From assembly GCA_017428725.1 (NCBI GenBank), contig JAFRQH010000002.1, positions 31,560 through 95,559 of the forward strand: DNA of 64,000 nucleotides. The letters run 5' to 3'. The notes beneath the pieces were generated by a model that worked only from the letters and a program-made list of their open reading frames with translations, had not been told where the DNA came from and did no database searches. Positions 35,608 to 45,234 of this stretch are shown one piece after another (the stretch's first letter is position 1; each line of letters starts with the position of its first letter). Both the position numbers and the translations under genes were made by a program. Source of the DNA: Bacteroidales bacterium. GTDB taxonomy: Bacteria > Bacteroidota > Bacteroidia > Bacteroidales > UBA932.

Positions 35608-36915
35608 CTAGATTGATTTGACGATTTCGACGATGCGGTCCAGGTCGGCGCGGCCGTACTTCTCCGTCACGCAGAAGGTCACGAAACCCTCTTCGGTCTG
35701 GAGCGCAGCGAAATAGCCGGCGTCCAGCAGCGCCTGCTGGAGCTTGGCCACGTCGCACAACGGCGTCAGGCAGAACTCCTTGAGGAATTCGCCGTCGGCG
35801 AAGAAGCGCTTGAACTTGCCGGTGGCGAGCAGCGCATCGTGCAGGTAATGGGATCCCTCGTAGCAGAGGGCGTTGAGCTTGCGCATCCCCTCCGGGCCCA
35901 TCAGGGACAGGTACACCGTACACCAGAGCGCCATCAGCGACTCGTTGGAGCAGATGTTGGAGGTGGCCTTCTCGCGGCGGATATGCTGCTCGCGCGCCTG
36001 CAGGGTCAGCACGTAGCAACGCTTGCCGGAGGCGTCCGTAGTCTGTCCGACGATACGCCCCGGGAGCTTGCGCATCAGGGCGGAGGTGCAAGCCATGAAG
36101 CCCACGTACGGGCCGCCGAAGCAGAGCGGAATGCCCAGGCTCTGGCCGTCGCCGACGGCGATGTCGGCGCCCCACTCCGCCGGGCTCTTGACCACGGCGA
36201 GGGCGGACGGGTCGCAGTACTCGACCAGCAGGGCGCCCATCCTATGGACGAGGTCCGCCAGTCCGAGATGACTCTCTATGATACCGAAACGGTTGATGGA
36301 CGGGACGATAACGCCTGCTAGATCAAGGACTCCTTCAGCCACGTCTTCGGCCACGTTGTCTGAGACGACGACGTTGATGCCCGCGTATTTCGCATAGGTC
36401 TGGATCGTGTCGATCACGTGCGGCAGCAGCCGGGCGGACACGATCACGGATTTGCGCTTCTTGGTGCTGGCCACGCACATCCGCACGGCTTCCGCCGCGG
36501 CGGTGGGACCGTCATACATCGAAGCGTTGGCGCAGTCGAGCCCCGTCAGGCGGCAGATCATCGTCTGCCACTCGAAGATGTAGCGGAGCGTGCCCTGCGA
36601 GATCTCGCACTGGTAGGGCGTGTAGGCAGTCAGGAATTCGCTGCGGGACGTGATGTACGGGATCACGGCCGGCGTGTAATGGTCGTATGCTCCCTGCCCC
36701 ACGAACACCTTCAGCCGGGTGTTCTTGGCGGCAAGGCCCTCGAAAAAGTCACGGACCTGCTGTTCGCTCAGCGCGGACGGCAGGTCGTACTCCCCCTTGT
36801 AGATGAAATCCGCGGGGACATCGGCGTAGAGGTCTTCAAGCGAAGCGACGCCGATCCTTTCGAGCATTGTGCGGATATCTTCCCCGGTCTGGGGAAAATA
36901 ACTGAATGCTCCCAT
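35608..36915 (-). CDS. gcvPA: Glycine dehydrogenase (decarboxylating) subunit 1
   Basis: The N-terminal partner of split GcvP, 435 residues, with a degenerate PLP fold that lacks the lysine and supports the PB active site. The start MGAFSYFPQTGEDIRTML is typical of GcvPA, and TPYQCEISQGTLRYIFEWQT (about 132-151) is the best conserved block. The open frame continues upstream into gcvH, but those 34 codons read as out-of-frame gcvH sequence, so the ATG at 36915 is used. It lies 4 bp after gcvH. Confidence 0.95.
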   Translation of the reverse strand: MGAFSYFPQTGEDIRTMLERIGVASLEDLYADVPADFIYKGEYDLPSALSEQQVRDFFEGLAAKNTRLKVFVGQGAYDHYTPAVIPYITSRSEFLTAYTPYQCEISQGTLRYIFEWQTMICRLTGLDCANASMYDGPTAAAEAVRMCVASTKKRKSVIVSARLLPHVIDTIQTYAKYAGINVVVSDNVAEDVAEGVLDLAGVIVPSINRFGIIESHLGLADLVHRMGALLVEYCDPSALAVVKSPAEWGADIAVGDGQSLGIPLCFGGPYVGFMACTSALMRKLPGRIVGQTTDASGKRCYVLTLQAREQHIRREKATSNICSNESLMALWCTVYLSLMGPEGMRKLNALCYEGSHYLHDALLATGKFKRFFADGEFLKEFCLTPLCDVAKLQQALLDAGYFAALQTEEGFVTFCVTEKYGRADLDRIVEIVKSI

Positions 36916-36919
36916 ATCC

Positions 36920-37297
36920 CTATTCGATCGTCTTGGCGTAATCGGCGGCGTTGAGCAGGGCGTCCAGTTCGGATTCGTCGGACATCTCCACCTTGATGAT
37001 CCAGGCGGCGTAGGCATCCTCGTTGATCAGCTCGGGCTGGTCCTCCAGGGCGTCGTTGCGGGCGACGACCTTGCCGGACACCGGGGCGATCAGCTCGCTG
37101 GAGGTCTTGACGCTCTCCAGGGCGCCGAAGTCCTCGCCGGCGGTCACGTCGTCGTCGACGTCGGGAAGTTCGACATAGGTGATGTCACCCATCTCGGCCT
37201 GGGCGAAGTCCGAGACACCGATGATGGCCACGTTGCCATCCACCTTGACCCATTCGTGGGACTCGCTGTAGAGGAGTCCGTCAGCAATCTTGCTCAT
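36920..37297 (-). CDS. gcvH: Glycine cleavage system H protein
   Basis: The lipoylated shuttle of the complex, 125 residues. The lipoylation lysine is in LESVKTSSELIAPVSG (about 60-75), the hybrid-motif fold is complete, and an acidic C-terminal helix follows. It lies between gcvT (21 bp upstream) and gcvPA. No lipoate ligase or lipoyl synthase is in the window. Confidence 0.97.
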   Translation of the reverse strand: MSKIADGLLYSESHEWVKVDGNVAIIGVSDFAQAEMGDITYVELPDVDDDVTAGEDFGALESVKTSSELIAPVSGKVVARNDALEDQPELINEDAYAAWIIKVEMSDESELDALLNAADYAKTIE

Positions 37298-37318
37298 ATT
37301 CTTGTATCAGTTTTAGGA

Positions 37319-38422
37319 TTATTTCTTGTATTTGGTCTGATAGAAACGCTTCTTGACGACCACGCCGGGGAAGACGCGTTTGCGGATGCGGATCCAGAGC
37401 GGCGTGCCCAGCGCAGCGTAGGCGCTGTCGACCATGGCGAAACAGATGCTCTTGTCCAGGGTGATGGAATGGTACCCGGTCGTGACCACGCCCACGGGCA
37501 GGCCATCCTCGAGCTCCACGGGATAGCCGGCGCGCGGCACGGCATTGTCGGAAAGCTCGATCCCGACCAGCTTGCGGGCCACGCCCTCGGCCTTCTGGGC
37601 CACCAGCGCATCCTTGCCCACGAACTCAGGCTTGTCCAGCTTGCAGAACATCCCCAGTCCGGCCATCACCGGAGAGATCTCCGCGGTCAGCTCGTCGCCG
37701 TAGAGCGGCAGGCCGGCCTCGAAGCGCAGGGTGTCGCGGCAGCCGAGCCCGCAGGGCTTGACGCCCGCGTCCAGCAGGGCCTGCCAGTAGGCGCGGACCT
37801 GCCCGGGGGCGGCGTAGATCTCGAAGCCGTCCTCGCCGGTATAGCCGGTGCGGCTCACGATCACGCGCTTGCCGTCGCGGCAGCAGTCACAGAAGGTATA
37901 GAAACCCAGCGCGGCGGCCTCCGGGAAACCGAGCGTACCGCAGACGAACTTCTCGGCCTCCGGCCCCTGGACGGCGATCTGCCCCCAGTCGTCGGAGCGG
38001 TTGTCCACCTTGACGTCGAAGCCCTCCGCCTGCTCGAGCAGCCAGGCGTAGTCGGTGGCGATGTTGGCGGCGTTGACCACCAGCAGGTAGTGGTCCGCTT
38101 CCGTCTCTTTATATACGAGCAGGTCGTCGACCGTGCCGCCGTCGGGATACAGCATCATCCCGTAGAGGATGCGGCCGGGCTCCATGCCCCGCACGTCGTT
38201 GGTGAAAACGTGACTCACGAACGCCTCGGCCTGCGGGCCGCTGACGAAGATCTCGCCCATGTGGGAGACGTCGAAGACGCCGGCGGCCTGGCGCACGGCG
38301 TTGTGTTCGTCGATGATACTGCTGTAGAGGATCGGCATGTCATAGCCGGCGAAAGGACTCATCTTGGCACCGAGCTCAACGTGGAGATCGTGCAGACAAG
38401 TCTTCTTCAGGAGATTTTCCAT
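37319..38422 (-). CDS. gcvT: Aminomethyltransferase (T protein)
   Basis: Moves the one-carbon unit from aminomethyl-lipoyl-GcvH to tetrahydrofolate, releasing ammonia. The 367-residue protein starts LLKKTCLHDLHVELGAKM and shows FDVSHMGEI (about 48-56), LLVVNAANI and the folate-site block RTGYTGEDGFEIY (about 191-203). A YxxARKxV-like C-terminal GCV_T_C domain follows from about 270. It begins 3 bp after the unknown leading gene of the operon. Confidence 0.97.
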   Translation of the reverse strand: MENLLKKTCLHDLHVELGAKMSPFAGYDMPILYSSIIDEHNAVRQAAGVFDVSHMGEIFVSGPQAEAFVSHVFTNDVRGMEPGRILYGMMLYPDGGTVDDLLVYKETEADHYLLVVNAANIATDYAWLLEQAEGFDVKVDNRSDDWGQIAVQGPEAEKFVCGTLGFPEAAALGFYTFCDCCRDGKRVIVSRTGYTGEDGFEIYAAPGQVRAYWQALLDAGVKPCGLGCRDTLRFEAGLPLYGDELTAEISPVMAGLGMFCKLDKPEFVGKDALVAQKAEGVARKLVGIELSDNAVPRAGYPVELEDGLPVGVVTTGYHSITLDKSICFAMVDSAYAALGTPLWIRIRKRVFPGVVVKKRFYQTKYKK

Positions 38423-38425
38423 ATT

Positions 38426-38890
38426 TTATCTAAGGATTTCAAGGTCTTTCTTGAGGATCATCCGGGGCTCCATCATCGACACCTTCTGGAACAAGCGCAC
38501 CTGGTTGCCGAGCGACAGGTAGACCTTGTCTTCGTGCTTGCCTTTGCGCCACCACTTGTAGAACCCGACGGGGTCGTTCTCGAAGGGGATCTTGGCGAGG
38601 ATGCCGGAACTGTATCCGGGATAATCGATGACCAGCCGAAGGCCCATGAATTTCTTGAAATAGTCGGGATCGGCCCGGCGGAGCTTGCTGACCAGCGGAT
38701 TGAGCACCTCCAGCGTGTCGACCTGCAGGACCTTGTCGCGGACAATCATCTTGTGGATGCGCACCGGATCGTAGTTGAGCCACGCACCCATCCGGAGGGT
38801 CCTGGGGCCCTCCTCCGTGTCAAGCGTGAGCTCATCCATCGAGAAATACACCTTCTCGGGATCCAGCGGATATTGTCCTTCTTCGGCCAT
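38426..38890 (-). CDS. Unknown protein leading the gcv operon
   Basis: A 154-residue soluble protein I do not recognise. It is mixed alpha/beta by eye, without signal peptide, Cys pairs or nucleotide motif; a central RRADPDYFKKFMGLRLVIDY and a basic GFYKWWRKGKHEDK stretch are the most distinctive parts. It is the first gene after the gcv promoter and only 3 bp from gcvT, so it must be co-transcribed with glycine cleavage. A regulatory or assembly role is conceivable but nothing in the sequence shows it. Confidence 0.65.
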   Translation of the reverse strand: MAEEGQYPLDPEKVYFSMDELTLDTEEGPRTLRMGAWLNYDPVRIHKMIVRDKVLQVDTLEVLNPLVSKLRRADPDYFKKFMGLRLVIDYPGYSSGILAKIPFENDPVGFYKWWRKGKHEDKVYLSLGNQVRLFQKVSMMEPRMILKKDLEILR

Positions 38891-38919
38891 TATACTAAGA
38901 TCTTACAAATCGGATTCAA

Positions 38920-38956
38920 CAAATGTATGTAATAAATTTGAAATTTCCTATATTTA
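38920..38956. promoter_or_regulatory. Divergent promoters, gcv operon / arginase-like gene
   Basis: Minus-strand TACATTTG at 38927-38920 reads into the gcv operon about 30 bp before its first ATG. Plus-strand TATATTTA at 38949-38956, near consensus, precedes the arginase-like ATG by 8 bp. The whole 74-bp gap is too short for a glycine riboswitch. Confidence 0.5.
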
Positions 38957-38964
38957 CGGAGCAA

Positions 38965-39558
38965 ATGGAACGCAAAAAAATCGATTTTACGCAGCTGGAA
39001 GGCACAAATTGCTATTGTTCGGCCGAAAGTGCGGCCGAAATCCGGCACGCGTTTTCGAACTTGCCGCTGGAGGCCTTCCACGAAATCGGCACCGGCGACT
39101 ACCATTATCTGACCCTGTTCTGGCTGGAGCGGATCCGCGAGCCTTTCGTCCTGGTCCTCTTCGACCACCATCCCGACGACCAGCCAGGCGCATTCGGCGC
39201 TGAGCTGATCAGCTGCGGCGGCTGGGTGGCCCTGGCGCGGCAGCTGCCGCTGATGCGGGGAGACCTCTGGATCCGCGACGCGTCGGACTTCGCGCGGCTC
39301 GACACCCTCCCGGACCTGCCGCTCTATCTTTCCGTCGACCTGGACGTCCTCTCCCCCGCCTATGCCCGGACCGACTGGGACCAGGGCCGGATGACGCTCG
39401 ACGAGCTGTCCGGAGCCCTGCGCCGGCTGCGCGCCGGGCGTCGGATCATCGGCGTGGACCTCTGCGGGGGCAACGTGCCCGAAAAAGGGGCCTCCCCGGA
39501 GGATCTTGCCTTGAATGCAAGCACCGGGGAGGCCCTGTGGGAAATCTTTCGGGACTGA
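38965..39558 (+). CDS. Short arginase/ureohydrolase-like protein
   Basis: A 198-residue protein with the metal ligands of the arginase/agmatinase/formimidoylglutamase fold in compact form: GTGDYHYLT (about 38-46), LFDHHPDD (about 66-73) and LSVDLDVLSPAYA (about 119-131). Classic members run to about 300 residues, so surface elements are lost, but both metal-binding Asp/His clusters survive. Substrate is unknown; guanidino hydrolysis is the family chemistry. It diverges from the gcv operon and its last base abuts the TonB-domain gene's end. An upstream in-frame ATG at 38923 would overlap the promoter. Confidence 0.8.
   Translation: MERKKIDFTQLEGTNCYCSAESAAEIRHAFSNLPLEAFHEIGTGDYHYLTLFWLERIREPFVLVLFDHHPDDQPGAFGAELISCGGWVALARQLPLMRGDLWIRDASDFARLDTLPDLPLYLSVDLDVLSPAYARTDWDQGRMTLDELSGALRRLRAGRRIIGVDLCGGNVPEKGASPEDLALNASTGEALWEIFRD
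39487..39535. repeat. Nested inverted repeat at 3' end of arginase-like gene
   Basis: GGGCCTCCCCGG (39488-39499) pairs perfectly with CCGGGGAGGCCC (39524-39535); inside the loop CTTGC (39505-39509) pairs with GCAAG (39517-39521). It lies within the last 25 codons, immediately before two abutting convergent genes, and may act as the 3' barrier. Confidence 0.5.
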
Positions 39559-40119
39559 CTAGCGGAGGGTGAAGTTCACGGGCACGCTGTAAGTCACGGG
39601 CACGGCCTTGCCGCCCTGCTTGGCGGGCGTCCAGGCGGGAGCGCTGTTGATGACGCGGAGCGCCTCGGCATCCAGAGCCTCGGAGACACCCTTGACCACC
39701 TTGGCGTTCGTGATCTTGCCGTTGGCGTCGACGATGAAGTTGACGGTCACGCGGCCCTGCTCGTCATTGTCAATGGCGCTCTGGGGATACTTGATGTTCT
39801 TCTGGATGTACTTGACAAAAGCGTCGGCATCGCCACCTTCGAACTGGGGCTTCACCTCGACAGCGGTATAGGGAACGATGTCACCAAGCTTCTCGATGGC
39901 CTCGTCGGCACGCTTGGCAGCATCCTTCGCGGCGTTCTCCAGGGTAGCGGCGCCATCCTTGGCGGCATCCTTGACGGCGTCGGCGGCATTCTCGACAGCC
40001 TCGACGGCTTCCTCAGCCGGAGTGGGGATCTCTTCGTCATTTCCCTTGCCATTGTTCTTGCAAGAGAAAACCATCATCGCACACGCGGCGATCATAGCGA
40101 TAGAATAAATCTTTTTCAT
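39559..40119 (-). CDS. TonB C-terminal-domain lipoprotein
   Basis: A 186-residue lipoprotein (MKKIYSIAMIAAC..., lipid Cys in MVFSCKNN near residue 20). Residues about 35-80 are an Ala/Glu/Lys/Asp-rich helical repeat (AADAVKDAAKDGAATLENAA), followed by a TonB C-terminal domain (about 95-186; VKYIQKNIKYPQSAIDNDEQ, GRVTVNFIVDANGKI). True TonB energisers are anchored by a transmembrane helix; this one is lipid-anchored and lacks the Pro-rich span, so it is more likely a TonB-domain accessory or structural protein. Promoter box at minus 40162-40155. Confidence 0.85.
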   Translation of the reverse strand: MKKIYSIAMIAACAMMVFSCKNNGKGNDEEIPTPAEEAVEAVENAADAVKDAAKDGAATLENAAKDAAKRADEAIEKLGDIVPYTAVEVKPQFEGGDADAFVKYIQKNIKYPQSAIDNDEQGRVTVNFIVDANGKITNAKVVKGVSEALDAEALRVINSAPAWTPAKQGGKAVPVTYSVPVNFTLR

Positions 40120-40154
40120 AATTGTCTTAAAGTTAAATCCTTTATTTCGAGCGG

Positions 40155-40190
40155 CAAAGATACGAAATAATCCGGCTCGTTGTCTCAAAA
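40155..40190 (-). promoter_or_regulatory. Promoter of TonB-domain lipoprotein
   Basis: Minus strand -33 TTTG at 40189-40186 and -7 TATCTTTG at 40162-40155, spacer 23; leader about 30 bases. Confidence 0.55.
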
Positions 40191-40201
40191 ACGACAAAAA
40201 C

Positions 40202-41608
40202 TTACAATAGCGGAGAGAAGAGCCGGGCCACGGACTCCTCGAAGCGGACGAAGGACGGACGGGACGCCCATGCCGCCTCGCTGACGAGGCTGCACGCCCG
40301 CTCGTCCTCGAAGAAGATCTCCCGCATCCGGGCGGCCAGTCCGGCGTCGTAGATGAAGGCGTTGATCTCGAAATCCTGTTCGAAACTGCGGATGTCCATA
40401 TTGGTGGAGCCGACCGACACGACGGCGTCGTCGGCCACGATGGTCTTGGCGTGCAGGAAGCCCCGCTCGTAGAAGAGGACCTTGACCCCGGCGGCCAGCA
40501 TGTCCTTGACATAGGAGCGCGACGCGAGCGTGACCAGGAAATTGCCATCCCCGCGCTGCGGGATCATCAGGCGGACATCCACGCCGGACAGCGCCGCGTT
40601 GCGCATCGCCAGGACCACGGCCTCCGTGGGGATGAAATACGGCGTCTGGATGTAGACGTACTTCTTGCACTCCGCCAGGATGCGCAGCATCGCCTGCATG
40701 ATGACCCGGAACTCCCCCATCGGCCCGGAGGTCGCGATCTGCATCAGCAGGTCGCCGGAGAGGGAGACGGGCGGATAGTAGTCCGGCGCTTCGAGCAGCT
40801 GGCGGGTGGAGAACTTCCAGTCCACCAGGAACGCCGTCTGCATCTCGGCGACGGCGGGGCCCGTGACGCGGATGTGGGTGTCGCGCCAGACGCCGGAGCG
40901 GATGCCCACGGCGTAGCGCTTGGCGATGTTCATCCCGCCGGTGTAGCCGACACGGCCGTCGATGACCACGTTCTTGCGGTGGTTGCGGTAGTTGGTGTCG
41001 CTGTTGAGCATCAGCAGGTGCACCCGCAGGAATGGCTTGACCTGCACGCCGTTCTGCTCCATCCGGTGATAGAACTTGCGGCGCCACAGGTTCGCCAGGT
41101 CGTCAATCTGCAGACGCACCTCCACGCCCTCCCGGGCCTTGCGGGAGAGGATCTCCTCCGCCTTGCGGCCCAGCTCGTCGTCCTCGAACTTGAAGAACTG
41201 GAAGTGGATGTGATGCTGGGCGGACTCCAGGTCCGCGAGCAGGTCGTCGTACATCGAGGGGAAGTCGGTATAGAGCCGCACGTCGTTGCCGTCCACCGGC
41301 AGCGCGTGCCCGGCAGAATAGAGCAGCGTGATCAGGTTGAGGTGCTCCGCGGGGATGTCCTCGCGGATGTGGCTGCGGCAAGCCTGCAGGGAATTCGCCT
41401 GCAGCCGCTCCAAATCCTCCGCACTGACCATGCGGCGGTTCTTGCGGTCGCGTCCGAAGAAGAAATACAGCACCAGGCCGACGACCGGCAGGAAAGTCAG
41501 GACCAGGATCCAGGCGAGGGTGCGGATGGGATGTCCGTTCTCGGCGACTTCCATCACGATGATGCTGACCAGCAGGACAGCGAAGAATATGTTCAGCCAG
41601 ACAGGCAT
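40202..41608 (-). CDS. cls: Cardiolipin synthase (PLD family)
   Basis: Condenses phospholipids into cardiolipin at the inner membrane. The 468-residue protein has two N-terminal spans (about 3-24 and 33-52; PLDc_N), then two phospholipase-D HxKxxxxD motifs: NHRKNVVIDG (about 210-219) and LHAKTIVADD (about 385-394), each followed by GGMN/GSTN. The ATG at 41608 begins the first span; the open frame extends 30 codons upstream into the divergent promoter region. It complements psd and cdsA at the right end of the window. Confidence 0.94.
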   Translation of the reverse strand: MPVWLNIFFAVLLVSIIVMEVAENGHPIRTLAWILVLTFLPVVGLVLYFFFGRDRKNRRMVSAEDLERLQANSLQACRSHIREDIPAEHLNLITLLYSAGHALPVDGNDVRLYTDFPSMYDDLLADLESAQHHIHFQFFKFEDDELGRKAEEILSRKAREGVEVRLQIDDLANLWRRKFYHRMEQNGVQVKPFLRVHLLMLNSDTNYRNHRKNVVIDGRVGYTGGMNIAKRYAVGIRSGVWRDTHIRVTGPAVAEMQTAFLVDWKFSTRQLLEAPDYYPPVSLSGDLLMQIATSGPMGEFRVIMQAMLRILAECKKYVYIQTPYFIPTEAVVLAMRNAALSGVDVRLMIPQRGDGNFLVTLASRSYVKDMLAAGVKVLFYERGFLHAKTIVADDAVVSVGSTNMDIRSFEQDFEINAFIYDAGLAARMREIFFEDERACSLVSEAAWASRPSFVRFEESVARLFSPLL

Positions 41609-41663
41609 CGGCAGGCAGCTTGTATTCCGGACGAAAGATAACGATTTTTCCGCAGAAAAATGG

Positions 41664-41671
41664 TATTTTTG
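41664..41671 (+). promoter_or_regulatory. -7 box for cstA
   Basis: TATTTTTG ends four bases before the cstA ATG (41676), predicting a leaderless transcript. Confidence 0.5.
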
Positions 41672-41675
41672 CATT

Positions 41676-43133
41676 ATGGTATCATTCTTCATCAGCATCG
41701 TCGCACTGATCCTGGGATACCTGTTCTACGGCAAATTCGTGGAGCGGGTTTTCGGTCCGGACCCGGCGCGTCCCACGCCCGCCATCACCAAGGCGGACGG
41801 CATCGATTTCATCCCCATGCCCACGTGGAAGGTCTTCATGATCCAGTTCCTGAACATCGCAGGGACGGGGCCCATCTTCGGCGCCATCATGGGCGCCAAG
41901 TTCGGCCCGGCATCCTACCTGTGGATCGTGCTCGGATGCATCTTCGGGGGCGCCGTCCACGACTATTTCAGCGGGATGCTTTCGGTCCGCAACGGCGGCG
42001 CCGGACTGCCCGACCTGATCGGCAAGTACCTGGGACGGCGCACCAAGGCCGTGATGCTGTGTTTTTCGGTCCTGCTGCTCGTGCTGGTGGGCGCCGTGTT
42101 CGTGTACAGCCCGGCCGTCATCCTGAAGGACCTGGCCGGCGACGGGACCAACACGGCGTTCATGATCTGGGCCGGCGTCATCTTCGTCTATTACATCATC
42201 GCGACGATGCTGCCGATCGACAAGATCATCGGCCGCCTCTACCCCATCTTCGCCATCGCCCTGATCTTCATGGCCGTCGCCCTGCTGGTCGGGCTGGTCG
42301 TCAAGATGCCGCAGATCCCGGAGTTCTGGGACGGCCTGCAGAACCGCTCGCAGACCTGGGGCGGCAAGGGCCAGCCGATCTGGCCGTATATGTTCGTGAC
42401 CATCGCGTGCGGGGCCATCAGCGGCTTCCACGCCACGCAGAGCCCCCTGATGGCCCGCTGCCTGAAAAGTGAAAAGCTGGGGCGCCCGGTGTTCTACGGC
42501 TCGATGATCACCGAGGGGCTCGTAGCCCTGATCTGGGCGGCAGTCTCCTCCTATTTCTTCTTCGGAGGCGGTGCCGCCGAAGTGGGCGGGGCTTTCACCG
42601 ACGCGGCTCCGACCGTCGTGACCAAGGTCTCCCGCTCCTGGCTGGGCATCCTGGGCAGCATCCTGGCCCTGTGCGGCGTGGTGGCAGCGCCCATCACGAG
42701 CGGCGACACGGCGCTGCGCAGCGCCCGGCTCATCATCGCCGACACCCTGCATTTCGACCAGAAGCCAGTGCCCAAGCGCCTGGCGATCAGCATCCCGCTC
42801 TTCGCCGTGGCCGCGCTGATGCTGTGGTTCAACATCGCCAACGAGGACGGCTTCAACGTGATCTGGCGCTACTTCGGCTGGGCCAACCAGACGCTCGCCG
42901 TGTTCACGCTGTGGGCCGTCACGGTCTATCTCGCGCGCGAACGCAAGGGCCACTACTACCTGATGACCCTGCTGCCGGCCTGCCTGATGACGGCCGTCAG
43001 CATCACCTATATCTCCATCGCCCAGATCGGGCTCAACCTCCCGGCGGGCTGGAACCGCTGGATCGGCGCCGTGGTGATCGCGCTCAGCGCCGCCCTCTTC
43101 TTCCGTTGGAAATTCAAGACATCTACCAGATAA
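41676..43133 (+). CDS. cstA: Carbon starvation protein CstA-like transporter
   Basis: A 485-residue inner-membrane protein with about twelve spans. It matches the short CstA form: GYLFYGKFVERVFGPD (about 14-29), the conserved HPMP-like region as DGIDFIPMPTWKVF, FLNIAGTGPIFGAIMGAKFG (about 59-78) and GAISGFHATQSPL (about 244-256). CstA/BtsT proteins take up pyruvate or peptides under carbon limitation; E. coli CstA is about 700 residues, so the periplasmic/C-terminal extension is missing, as in other anaerobes. The EttA gene follows 3 bp later, a curious pairing with an energy-sensing translation factor. Confidence 0.92.
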   Translation: MVSFFISIVALILGYLFYGKFVERVFGPDPARPTPAITKADGIDFIPMPTWKVFMIQFLNIAGTGPIFGAIMGAKFGPASYLWIVLGCIFGGAVHDYFSGMLSVRNGGAGLPDLIGKYLGRRTKAVMLCFSVLLLVLVGAVFVYSPAVILKDLAGDGTNTAFMIWAGVIFVYYIIATMLPIDKIIGRLYPIFAIALIFMAVALLVGLVVKMPQIPEFWDGLQNRSQTWGGKGQPIWPYMFVTIACGAISGFHATQSPLMARCLKSEKLGRPVFYGSMITEGLVALIWAAVSSYFFFGGGAAEVGGAFTDAAPTVVTKVSRSWLGILGSILALCGVVAAPITSGDTALRSARLIIADTLHFDQKPVPKRLAISIPLFAVAALMLWFNIANEDGFNVIWRYFGWANQTLAVFTLWAVTVYLARERKGHYYLMTLLPACLMTAVSITYISIAQIGLNLPAGWNRWIGAVVIALSAALFFRWKFKTSTR

Positions 43134-43136
43134 GTC

Positions 43137-44812
<1,676 letters not shown>

Positions 44813-44813
<1 letters not shown>

Positions 44814-45202
44814 TGAAAAAGACCTACGCAGACGATATCAAGACCCTGCAGGACAGCATCAAGCGCCTGCAGGAGATCAAGGAGGTCCTCTATGCCGTGG
44901 AGGAAGTGGCGCTGGACGTGGAGCGCGGCGTGAGCGAGATCGACGCCCGCATCCCTTTGCGCGAGGAGCTCTACAAGATCCAGGACGGCGAGCAGCGCGC
45001 CCAGGCAGAGCACGCCCTGGACCTGCTCGACCAGACTTTCGCGCTGATCGACGAGATCCTCGGGCCGCCCGAGGACGAGATGACCGGCGAGCCCGTCGGC
45101 ACGCCGATGGACCCCGTCGCCCGCGGCTCGCGGCCCAGCGAACTGCGCCTGGAGGATTTCCTGCGCAACTACAAACCCGGCGGCAAGGGCAAGGTCAGCT
45201 GA
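44813..45202 (+). CDS. Small coiled-coil protein downstream of EttA
   Basis: A 129-residue, strongly charged protein. Residues about 5-80 are almost all helical with heptad-like hydrophobics (IKTLQDSIKRLQEIKEVLYA), then an acidic/Pro-rich stretch and a basic C-terminus ending GGKGKVS. No signal or membrane segment and no family recognised. Its start codon shares a base with the ettA stop (TAATG), so its translation depends on EttA. A ribosome- or EttA-associated role is a reasonable guess, not shown by the sequence. Confidence 0.65.
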
Positions 45203-45207
45203 CCTCC

Positions 45208-45234
45208 CGTCATTCCCGGCTTGACCGGGAATCT
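45208..45234. repeat. Intergenic stem-loop repeat, copy 2
   Basis: CGTCATTCCCGG, loop CTTGA, CCGGGAAT. Compared with copy 1 at 11304-11330, the G-C pair flanking the CCCGG stem becomes T-A, a compensatory change. It sits between convergent genes and could end transcripts from both. Confidence 0.6.

Noticed and set aside
36000..36915. Split GcvP as a frameshifted single gene
   Set aside because: PA and PB are separate with their own starts, a 12-bp gap and family-typical lengths; this is a known architecture.
38891..38964. Glycine riboswitch upstream of the gcv operon
   Set aside because: The divergent gap is 74 bp and already holds promoter boxes for both directions; a glycine aptamer does not fit.
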